Assembly: GCA_018222665.1 (NCBI GenBank)
Contig: JAAEZW010000171.1
Location: 1 to 5,029 of the forward strand
Direction of reading: 5' to 3'
Length of the DNA: 5,029 bases
Source: Paracoccaceae bacterium
Lineage (GTDB): Bacteria; Pseudomonadota; Alphaproteobacteria; Rhodobacterales; Rhodobacteraceae
Positions 1-5,029 of the stretch are shown piece by piece. Each line of letters starts with the position of its first letter. The first letter of the stretch is position 1. A program made the translations under genes and the position numbers. The notes under the pieces are model-generated. The model made no database searches and was not told the DNA's origin. It was given only the letters and a program-made list of their open reading frames with translations.

Positions 1-135
1 AAAGAAGCGCAAAAACTTGGTTTCACACGGGCTATCGGACCTGTTGGTGGGAAACAGGCACAAGTAAGTGGAATTGACATGGCGCAAATGTCGGATATTG
101 CGTCATTCGTTGTTGAAAATTTCGGCATGACTTAG
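1..135 (+). CDS. radA: RadA DNA repair protein, C-terminal end (partial)
   Basis: The window opens inside a reading frame of 44 codons ending in TAG at 133-135. The peptide begins KEAQKLGFTRAIGP and ends VVENFGMT. The segment around EAQKLGF...A..P resembles the C-terminal Lon-protease-like domain of RadA (Sms), a RecA-related ATPase that helps branch migration and processing of recombination intermediates in the cytoplasm. The zinc finger, Walker motifs and KNRFG motif would lie upstream of the window, so the call rests only on this tail and on the recalled radA-cvpA-purF order of Rhodobacterales. The next gene starts 23 bases after the stop on the same strand, so co-transcription with cvpA is possible. 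I am fairly but not fully sure, because 44 residues are a weak basis. Confidence 0.7.
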   Translation, partial: KEAQKLGFTRAIGPVGGKQAQVSGIDMAQMSDIASFVVENFGMT

Positions 136-158
136 GCTGAGGAAAAGGGCAAGCGGCC

Positions 159-716
159 ATGGAAGGATTTAACGTAGTCGATGCAGTGGTGGCCGTGATT
201 ATCGTGCTGTCCTCATTGCTGGCCTATTCACGCGGTCTGGTACGCGAGGCCATGGCCATCGCAGGATGGGTCGCCGCCGCAATCGTGGCCTTTGTCTTTG
301 CGCCAAATGTGATGCCCTTGATCGAAGAAATCCCGATGATCGGCCCGATCCTTGCCGATAGCTGCGAATTATCCATCATCGCCTCTTTTGCCGCGGTATT
401 TGCGATCACCCTTATGATCGTTTCGTTCTTTACGCCCCTTCTGTCGTCCCTGATTAACAAATCTGTCTTGGGTAAGGTGGATCAGGTCTTGGGCTTTATC
501 TTTGGTGTGTTGCGCGGCATCGCCCTTATCGCGATTGCCTTTTTCGCCTACAGCGCGGTCCTGAGTTCACAAAGCCTACCGATGATTGATGAAAGCCGAT
601 CAGCCAAGGTGTTTGGTGATATGGCCGCCCAGATCGAGGCCCACAATCCCGAACGCGCCCTTGGCTGGGTGACCGTACAATATGAAGAATTAGTCTCTGT
701 CTGTAACGTTGAATAA
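159..716 (+). CDS. cvpA: CvpA family inner-membrane protein
   Basis: This 185-residue protein is a CvpA family member, named after the E. coli protein needed for colicin V production. CvpA proteins sit in the inner membrane, and their molecular role is not settled; they have been linked to envelope stress tolerance and, by position, to purF. Four hydrophobic segments are visible at about residues 6-23, 32-49, 70-92 and 111-134. The family motifs SRGLVREAMAIAGW (residues 24-37) and DQVLGFIFGVLRG (108-120) are present, and a soluble tail follows residue 135. Length is normal for the family. The ATG at 159 is preceded by a purine-rich stretch (GAGGAAAAGGG, about 139-149), which supports this start. 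It lies 23 bases after radA and 107 bases before purF; the cvpA-purF neighbourhood is conserved widely in proteobacteria. Confidence 0.93.
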   Translation: MEGFNVVDAVVAVIIVLSSLLAYSRGLVREAMAIAGWVAAAIVAFVFAPNVMPLIEEIPMIGPILADSCELSIIASFAAVFAITLMIVSFFTPLLSSLINKSVLGKVDQVLGFIFGVLRGIALIAIAFFAYSAVLSSQSLPMIDESRSAKVFGDMAAQIEAHNPERALGWVTVQYEELVSVCNVE

Positions 717-767
717 AACGTTGGCGGGCACGCACCTATCTAACTATCCGCATGACCCAGATTTAAT

Positions 768-776
768 TGTTATAGT
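768..776 (+). promoter_or_regulatory. candidate extended -10 promoter for purF
   Basis: In the cvpA-purF gap the bases TGTTATAGT form an extended -10 motif: TG, one base, then TATAGT at 771-776, which matches TATAAT at five of six places. No convincing -35 box lies 16-18 bases upstream; the nearest TTGACA-like word (ATGACC, 752-757) is too close. Extended -10 promoters can work without a good -35. A transcript would start near 783 and give purF a leader of about 40 bases. This is motif matching only. The rest of the 107-base gap shows only the short repeats around 705-723 and the C-run/G-run pair at 790-812. Confidence 0.3.
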
Positions 777-806
777 TTCGTGACACTTTCCCCCAATATC
801 AGTATG

Positions 807-812
807 TAGGGG
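807..812 (+). promoter_or_regulatory. purF ribosome binding site
   Basis: TAGGGG ends 11 bases before the ATG at 824. It is the only reasonable Shine-Dalgarno-like word near either candidate purF start; the later in-frame ATG at 860 has no comparable sequence at a useful distance. This is the main reason for preferring the upstream start. The G-run could pair with the C-run at 790-794, which might partly mask it. Confidence 0.5.
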
Positions 813-823
813 CCACCCACGAA

Positions 824-2311
824 ATGGAATCGGAGTTTCCTGACTTGTCTTGCAAGCAAATGCCCCCCGCTCACCCGTTTGATGACGACAAACTCAAAGA
901 AGAATGTGGTGTGTTTGGGGTGATCGGTGTTACCGACGCTGCAAACTTTGTGGCGCTTGGACTGCACGCGCTGCAGCATCGCGGACAAGAGGCCGGTGGT
1001 ATAGTGGCATATGACCCAGATGCAGGGTTCAATTCGGCCCGACGTTTTGGATATGTGCGCGATAACTTTACATCCCAATCCCTAATGCAAACCCTTCCTG
1101 GGGAACTTTCAATCGGGCATGTGCGCTATTCCACAGCCGGGTCCAAGGCCGCCGCAATCCGCGATGTGCAACCCTTTTTTGGCGAATTTGCCATGGGCGG
1201 TGCCGCGCTTGCGCATAACGGGAACCTGACGAATGCGGATGCATTGCGCCGTGAATTGATTGAGCGTGGTTCAATTTTCCAAAGCTCCTCTGACAGTGAA
1301 TGCATTATCCATCTGATGGCACGCTCGCTTCAGCGCAACATCCCCGAACGCATGGAAGACGCCCTGCGCCGTGTCGAAGGTGCCTTTTCCGTTGTTGCGA
1401 TGACCCGTACCAAATTGATCGGTGTACGCGATCCGTTAGGGGTGCGCCCGCTTGTTATTGGCAAGGTTGGCGATGGCTATGCGCTCAGCTCGGAAACATG
1501 CGCCTTGGACATCATTGGTGCGGAATTCGTACGCGAGGTTGAACCCGGTGAAATGGTGGTGATCACCGACAAAGGGATCGACAGCAATTTCCCATTCCGC
1601 AAACAAGACCCACGTTTCTGCATTTTTGAACACGTCTATTTTTCACGCCCAGACAGCATCATTGGCGGGCGTTCGGTTTATGAAACACGCCGTCAAATCG
1701 GGGTTGAATTGGCCAAAGAAAGCCCCGTTGAAGCCGACTTGGTCTGTGCCGTTCCAGACAGTGGAACACCCGCCGCAATCGGGTTTTCACAAGAATCTGG
1801 CCTTCCCTTTGCCATGGGGATCATTCGGAACCAATATATGGGACGCACCTTTATTGAACCGACCGAGCAAATCCGAAACATGGGTGTGCGCCTAAAACTA
1901 AATGTCAATCGTGCGTTGGTTAAAGGGAAGCGTATCATTTTGGTGGATGACTCTGTGGTTCGAGGAACAACATCACGCAAGATCAAAGAGATGATCCTGG
2001 ATGCAGGTGCCGCCGAGGTGCATTTCCGTATTGCCTCGCCGCCAACTGCATGGCCCTGTTTTTATGGTGTGGACACACCGCAGCGCGAAAAATTGCTGGC
2101 GGCCAACATGTCCGAAGAAGAGATGCGCGACCATCTGGCTGTTGATAGCCTGAAATTCATTTCCTTGGATGGCCTTTATCGGGCGGTCGGGGAACAAAAT
2201 GGGCGCAATGCATCTTGTCCTCAGCATTGTGATGCCTGCTTCTCGGGGGAATACCCAGTGGCACCATCAGATATGATTGAAAAGGGATTTGCGGTTAAGG
2301 CCGCTGAGTGA
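824..2311 (+). CDS. purF: Amidophosphoribosyltransferase (PurF), Fe-S type with propeptide
   Basis: PurF catalyses the first committed step of purine synthesis in the cytoplasm: PRPP plus glutamine gives 5-phosphoribosylamine. The N-terminal half is an Ntn-type glutaminase. Its nucleophile is Cys28 in KEECGVFG, which should become residue 1 after self-processing. GHVRYSTAG (98-106) binds glutamine, HNGNLTN (131-137) carries the oxyanion-hole Asn-Gly, and SSSDSE (154-159) is conserved. The C-terminal phosphoribosyltransferase half shows the PRPP loop IILVDDSVVRGTT (371-383) with Asp375-Asp376. Cys266, Cys412, Cys469 and Cys472 match the four [4Fe-4S] ligands of the Bacillus subtilis enzyme, so this is the cluster-bearing, propeptide-bearing class, unlike E. 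coli PurF. The total of 495 residues is normal. From ATG 824 the propeptide has 27 residues; from the in-frame ATG 860 it would have 15. The stop overlaps the next gene by GTGA. Confidence 0.98.
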   Translation: MESEFPDLSCKQMPPAHPFDDDKLKEECGVFGVIGVTDAANFVALGLHALQHRGQEAGGIVAYDPDAGFNSARRFGYVRDNFTSQSLMQTLPGELSIGHVRYSTAGSKAAAIRDVQPFFGEFAMGGAALAHNGNLTNADALRRELIERGSIFQSSSDSECIIHLMARSLQRNIPERMEDALRRVEGAFSVVAMTRTKLIGVRDPLGVRPLVIGKVGDGYALSSETCALDIIGAEFVREVEPGEMVVITDKGIDSNFPFRKQDPRFCIFEHVYFSRPDSIIGGRSVYETRRQIGVELAKESPVEADLVCAVPDSGTPAAIGFSQESGLPFAMGIIRNQYMGRTFIEPTEQIRNMGVRLKLNVNRALVKGKRIILVDDSVVRGTTSRKIKEMILDAGAAEVHFRIASPPTAWPCFYGVDTPQREKLLAANMSEEEMRDHLAVDSLKFISLDGLYRAVGEQNGRNASCPQHCDACFSGEYPVAPSDMIEKGFAVKAAE

Positions 2312-2679
2312 GGCTTTTAAATAAATTCTCCCAAAAACCCAACGGTCCCCCGCCTGCGTTTTCGGAAACGCCTGAACCCGATATGCGTTGGATTGACCTG
2401 TTAACGGGGGAACGCACCTGCCCATGCTGCAACACACCGCTGCGCGATCTTTTGTCCGTGGCTTATTCTGCACCCGAGGAATGGGACAGCGACAGCACAT
2501 CCCAAGATAATGACGCGCTTCACACAGCGACAGACGATATCCTGACCCATTATTTCTTTGGCATTCAAGATCGCCATTTTGTCCGCACCATTATGTTATT
2601 GCCCTTTCACGATATTGAACGCTTCCTGATCTTGGGCATTTGGGTGCATCTGCATAAACCCAGCCTTGATCTATTTTAA
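2308..2679 (+). CDS. DUF2199-like protein, N-terminal fragment of a broken gene
   Basis: This frame starts with GTG inside the purF stop (GTGA overlap), which suggests translational coupling to purF, and yields 123 residues before TAA. I recognise it as DUF2199-like, a family of unknown function. The visible marks are a CxxC pair (Cys38 and Cys41 in TCPCCNTPL), the following AYSAPEEW, the strand-like RHFVRTIMLLP (89-99) and LGIWVHLHKPS (109-119), where family members usually read something like WGVWVSLS. No membrane segment or signal peptide is seen. Family members are usually about 160-210 residues, so this product lacks its C-terminal third. The missing part is present in the same frame after the stop (next entry). 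An ATG at 2383 is an alternative start but would still keep the CxxC. Whether the short product folds or is made is unknown. The family name rests on memory of the pattern, not on a search. Confidence 0.65.
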   Translation: MRLLNKFSQKPNGPPPAFSETPEPDMRWIDLLTGERTCPCCNTPLRDLLSVAYSAPEEWDSDSTSQDNDALHTATDDILTHYFFGIQDRHFVRTIMLLPFHDIERFLILGIWVHLHKPSLDLF

Positions 2680-2931
2680 GAAACTTATCCCAGCGGCGAA
2701 CAAGGGGCGATGGACATGCAATTTGGATGGATTGCAAACGTCATCCCAGGTTATCCAGGTCTGCATGCCTGTTTCATTCAACCGCGCGATGGGTTTCAGC
2801 GTCCCATCACACCCGCCGCATTAGAGGAAGATGCCTTTTATGGTTTATGACTGGATGGCATGAGTTTCAAAATGCTGATCACAATGCTTGAGGAATATTG
2901 TCACACGGGACTCTCTGATCAGACAGGTTGA
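2680..2931 (+). pseudogene. C-terminal remnant of the DUF2199-like gene, after in-frame stop codons
   Basis: Reading straight on past the TAA at 2677-2679 in the same frame gives 56 open codons, a TGA at 2848-2850, then 26 more codons to a TGA at 2929-2931. The first part contains FGWIANVIPGYPG (residues from about 2725) and QPRDGFQRP, which look like the DUF2199 segment usually written FGWL.N.LPGYP followed by ..P.DG.RP; the second part reads LDGMSFKMLITMLEEY, like the family's C-terminal DGIS-type helix. With the first fragment the whole is about 207 codons including the two stops, a normal family length. No frameshift or deletion is needed, so two nonsense changes (or sequencing errors, or readthrough) explain the break. 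The stretch has no other gene. Its last TGA overlaps a TTG at 2928 that is in frame with the next gene. Confidence 0.65.
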
Positions 2932-2963
2932 CATCAAAACGCTTTTCTTGCAAACGCGCTGCT

Positions 2964-3611
2964 ATGGATCAAAAAATTGCACTTATCACTGGCGCTTCGC
3001 GCGGTCTTGGCGCTGCTTTGGCAGAAGCGCTTGCCCCCTCACATCACGTAATTGCCGTTGCACGCACAACTGGAGCGCTTGAGGAGCTTGATGATCGGAT
3101 CATGGCCAAAGGGGGACAGGCCACATTGGCACCAATGGATGTGAATAATGCAGATGCAATGGCGCATTTGTGCCGTTCCATTTTTGATCGCTGGGGCAAA
3201 GTTGATTTTTGGGCGCATACGGCAGTGCACGCAGCCCCAATCGGACCCACGGCAACAATGGATGAAAAAGATTGGGAAAAATCAATTCAACTGAACGTGA
3301 AGACCACAGGGATATTGATCCCCTATGTGACACCTTTGCTAAGAGCAAATGGCTGGGCAATGTTCTTTGATGATACGCATGCAGGGGAAAAGTTTTTCGG
3401 CGCATATGGTGCATCAAAATCGGCACAAATTGCATTGGCACAAAGCTGGGCGAAAGAGTGTGAAAACACAGGGCCTGTGGTGAAAATCGTAACCCCCCCT
3501 GCCATGCCAACCGCCACGCGTGCCCGCTTTTTCCCGGGGGAAGATCGCAGCGGCCTAAGCGAGCCAAGTGATGTTGTAGCGACCCTATTGCAAGAGTACC
3601 TCGCCAACTAG
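2964..3611 (+). CDS. Short-chain dehydrogenase/reductase (SDR) family protein with altered active site
   Basis: A 215-residue Rossmann-fold protein of the classical SDR type, probably a cytoplasmic NAD(P)-dependent oxidoreductase of unknown substrate. Counting from ATG 2964, the nucleotide-binding TGASRGLG is at 9-16, an acidic residue in MDV at 59, the structural Asn at 111 (QLNVKTT), and the active-site YxxxK as Tyr148 and Lys152 (AYGASK). The usual NNAG is replaced by AHTAV (84-88), and the Ser that normally precedes Tyr is absent from FFDDTHAG; Thr138 is the nearest hydroxyl residue. The frame is open back to a TTG at 2928 that would add 12 residues (start MTSKRF), but the first beta strand begins right after ATG 2964, as is typical in SDRs. 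Neither start has a clear Shine-Dalgarno sequence. It lies downstream of the broken gene, in the apparent purF unit, and is slightly shorter than the usual 240-260 residues. Confidence 0.87.
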   Translation: MDQKIALITGASRGLGAALAEALAPSHHVIAVARTTGALEELDDRIMAKGGQATLAPMDVNNADAMAHLCRSIFDRWGKVDFWAHTAVHAAPIGPTATMDEKDWEKSIQLNVKTTGILIPYVTPLLRANGWAMFFDDTHAGEKFFGAYGASKSAQIALAQSWAKECENTGPVVKIVTPPAMPTATRARFFPGEDRSGLSEPSDVVATLLQEYLAN

Positions 3612-3643
3612 GCACCGATCTCAGCAAAGACTTGCCCGAACCT

Positions 3644-3682
3644 GTCTGCTCCTCTATGTCCTAAGAGCAGAGCAGATCTTTT
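3644..3682 (+). terminator. candidate rho-independent terminator or leader hairpin before surE
   Basis: TCTGCTC (3645-3651) pairs with GAGCAGA (3670-3676), and CTCT (3652-3655) pairs with AGAG (3664-3667) after a two-base bulge (3668-3669), leaving an 8-base loop. That gives 11 pairs, plus a G-T wobble at 3644/3677, followed by TCTTTT at 3677-3682. This has the shape of an intrinsic terminator for the purF-SDR unit. The stem is bulged and only moderately GC-rich, and the T tract is short. It directly touches the surE ribosome binding site, so it could instead be part of a surE leader. Confidence 0.42.
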
Positions 3683-3687
3683 GAGGG
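3683..3687 (+). promoter_or_regulatory. surE ribosome binding site
   Basis: GAGGG lies 6 bases before ATG 3694, the strongest Shine-Dalgarno sequence in the window, and fixes the surE start. It can pair with CCTC at 3651-3654 in the 5' arm of the upstream hairpin, extended by TGC (3647-3649) with GCA (3687-3689). Confidence 0.7.
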
Positions 3688-3693
3688 CAACTG

Positions 3694-4461
3694 ATGCGCA
3701 TTTTAATCACGAATGACGATGGAATTAATGCACCCGGGCTGAAAGCACTGGAACAGATCGCGCATGAATTAGCAGGCGATAGGGGCGAAGTTTGGGTCAT
3801 CGCCCCAACCCAAGAGCGTTCTGGCGTTGCGCATTGCATCAGCTACACATCCCCCATGTTGATTAACAAAATATCTGAACGCCGCTATTCCGTTGATGGC
3901 TATCCTGCTGATTGCGTTTTGGCGGGGCTTTATCACATTATGCCTGAGCGCCCTGATGTGATCCTGTCGGGGGTGAACCGCGGCAACAACTCCGCCGAAA
4001 ATGTCCTATATTCTGGCACTATTGGCGCTGCACTTGAAGGCGCATTGCAGGGTATCAAATCCTTTGCCCTATCCCAATATTTGGGCCCCAAAAACTACGA
4101 CGCGGCAGATCCATTTGAAGCAAGCCATGTGCATGGCACCAATATTTTGCGCCACTTGATCGCACTTGAATATGACAATCCGTCAGATTATCATATTTTC
4201 TACAATATCAACTTCCCCCCGGTGCCTGCCGCCGATGTTAAGGGGCACAAATTTGCCGCTCAAGGCCGCCGCCAAGGCAGCCAGTTTTCAGCCATCATGC
4301 AAATGGCGCCAAACAACCGTGAATTTTTGTATGTAAAGGGTGGCGATCAGCATGTGGCCGTTGGCGACACGTCCGATGCGGGTGTCAATCTGGACGGATA
4401 CATCTCGATCACTCCAATGCGTGCCGATTTGACGGCCTATGACATTTTAGAAAAATCGTAA
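3694..4461 (+). CDS. surE: 5'/3'-nucleotidase SurE
   Basis: SurE is a metal-dependent phosphatase that removes 5' or 3' phosphates from nucleoside monophosphates and can act on short polyphosphate in some species; it is associated with stationary-phase survival and acts in the cytoplasm. The 255-residue product has the normal length. It begins MRILITNDDGINAPG with the metal ligands Asp8 and Asp9. Ser43 in ERSGVAH and Asn95 in LSGVNRGNN (91-99) complete the usual metal site. YSGTIGAALEG (106-116) and GYPADCV (69-75, usually GTPADCV) are further family motifs, as are FPPVP (174-178) and the end segment ITPMRADLTAYD (239-250). The start is fixed by GAGGG 6 bases upstream. pcm follows after only 6 bases, the familiar surE-pcm pairing. 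Confidence 0.97.
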   Translation: MRILITNDDGINAPGLKALEQIAHELAGDRGEVWVIAPTQERSGVAHCISYTSPMLINKISERRYSVDGYPADCVLAGLYHIMPERPDVILSGVNRGNNSAENVLYSGTIGAALEGALQGIKSFALSQYLGPKNYDAADPFEASHVHGTNILRHLIALEYDNPSDYHIFYNINFPPVPAADVKGHKFAAQGRRQGSQFSAIMQMAPNNREFLYVKGGDQHVAVGDTSDAGVNLDGYISITPMRADLTAYDILEKS

Positions 4462-4467
4462 GTCCCA

Positions 4468-5029
4468 ATGGATCTTGATCCCGAACAAAAGATGCAATTC
4501 CTGTTTGCCCTCCGATCCAAGGGGGTGACAGACAGCCGCGTTTTGACCGCAATGGAACGCATTGATCGGGGTCCTTTTGTGTCGGGCGTTTTTTCCGCAC
4601 GCGCGTATGAGGACATGCCGCTACCCATCGCATGTGGTCAGACGATTTCACAACCCTCTGTAGTAGGGTTGATGACCCAAGCGTTAAAGGTTGGTCCGCG
4701 GGATAAGGTTTTAGAGGTGGGCACGGGCTCGGGCTATCAGGCCGCCATCCTAAGCCAATTGGCACGCCGCGTTTATACGGTAGAACGTCATCGCCCATTG
4801 GTGCGCGAGGCCACGCGCCTGTTCCAAGAGCTAGACCTGAGCAATATTACGCCGATCCTTGCGGATGGATCACATGGGTTACCCGATCAGGCCCCGTTTG
4901 ATCGCATCATTGTCACCGCCGCTGCGGAAGACCCGCCCGGGACCTTGTTATCACAGCTAAAACCGGGTGGCATTATGATTGTCCCCGTTGGCCAATCCGA
5001 CACGGTTCAAAGCCTTATACGGGTAACAC
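4468..5029 (+). CDS. pcm: Protein-L-isoaspartate O-methyltransferase (3' end missing)
   Basis: This frame runs open from ATG 4468 to the window end, giving 187 residues of a protein usually about 210-220 long, so roughly the last 30 residues lie outside. PCMT transfers a methyl group from S-adenosylmethionine to isoaspartyl residues in aged proteins, starting their repair in the cytoplasm. The family motif GQTISQP with Ser61 is at about 57-63, followed by the SAM-binding motif [14 protein letters not shown] at 81-93. An acidic residue ends the next strand (YTVE, Glu106), LADGSHGLP (131-139) matches the usual DG..G.P segment, and [10 protein letters not shown] (144-153) and LKPGG (164-168) are typical. 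It begins 6 bases after surE with no clear Shine-Dalgarno sequence, so translation is probably coupled to surE. Confidence 0.96.
   Translation, partial: MDLDPEQKMQFLFALRSKGVTDSRVLTAMERIDRGPFVSGVFSARAYEDMPLPIACGQTISQPSVVGLMTQALKVGPRDKVLEVGTGSGYQAAILSQLARRVYTVERHRPLVREATRLFQELDLSNITPILADGSHGLPDQAPFDRIIVTAAAEDPPGTLLSQLKPGGIMIVPVGQSDTVQSLIRVT

Noticed and set aside
74..101. TTGACA at 74-79 with TATTGC at 96-101 as a promoter for cvpA
   Set aside because: The -35 word is perfect and the spacer is 16 bases, but the -10 matches poorly and both words fall in radA codons (the Ile-Asp-Met and Asp-Ile-Ala runs). It is not strong enough to list as a feature.
2677..2850. Recoding (selenocysteine or stop reassignment) to explain the in-frame stops in the DUF2199-like gene
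   Set aside because: One stop is TAA and the other TGA, so a single recoding rule does not fit; neighbouring genes use both TAA and TGA as true ends; and I see no obvious SECIS-like hairpin directly after the TGA. Simple nonsense mutation is more economical.
2888..3082. Short + strand open frame of 64 codons over the SDR start
   Set aside because: It is out of frame with the SDR protein and overlaps its conserved nucleotide-binding region; the translation has no family resemblance.
3100..3627. Long open frame of 175 codons on the - strand opposite the SDR gene
   Set aside because: It lies entirely over the clearly conserved SDR frame, its translation is rich in His, Trp and Pro without any recognisable domain, and it has no matching ribosome binding site that I can see. 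It is a shadow frame.
4409..4798. Open frame of 129 codons on the - strand opposite the end of surE and the start of pcm
   Set aside because: The + strand encodes unmistakable SurE and PCMT motifs here; the reverse translation shows no domain.
1..5029. Defence island, mobile element, CRISPR array or new multi-gene system
   Set aside because: All genes except the broken one are recognisable housekeeping or metabolic genes in a familiar order; no transposase, integrase, tRNA edge, terminal repeats or regular spaced repeats are visible.

Overview
The window looks like ordinary chromosomal DNA of an alphaproteobacterium, most likely a Rhodobacterales (Roseobacter-type) species of moderate G+C content. 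This rests on protein style (a PurF with an Asp-rich PFDDDKL propeptide and Fe-S cysteines, a CvpA with the LGFIFGVLRG motif) and on the gene order radA-cvpA-purF-DUF2199-SDR-surE-pcm. I recall that order from this group but could not check it by search. All genes lie on the + strand.

Layout: 1-135 is the 3' end of radA (DNA recombination/repair). 159-716 is cvpA, an inner-membrane protein. A 107-base gap with a candidate extended -10 promoter leads into purF (824-2311), the first enzyme of purine synthesis. purF overlaps by 4 bases (GTGA) a DUF2199-type gene that is broken. Its open frame stops at a TAA at 2677-2679, but recognisable family sequence continues in the same frame to 2931, with a second internal stop (TGA, 2848-2850). 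Next is a short-chain dehydrogenase/reductase-like protein (2964-3611) with Tyr and Lys of the catalytic set but no ordinary catalytic Ser. A gap of 82 bases holds a terminator-like hairpin directly abutting the surE ribosome binding site. surE (3694-4461) is followed after 6 bases by pcm (4468-), which runs off the window end.

How the genes fit together: cvpA-purF is a widely conserved proteobacterial pair, and purF with its two downstream genes looks like one transcription unit. surE-pcm is the classic stationary-phase nucleotidase and protein-repair pair. No tRNA, rRNA, CRISPR array, insertion sequence, phage gene or defence system is visible. I do not see a new multi-gene system. The points most worth a second look are the DUF2199 gene with two in-frame nonsense codons and no frameshift, the alternative RNA pairings in the surE leader, and the altered active site of the SDR protein.
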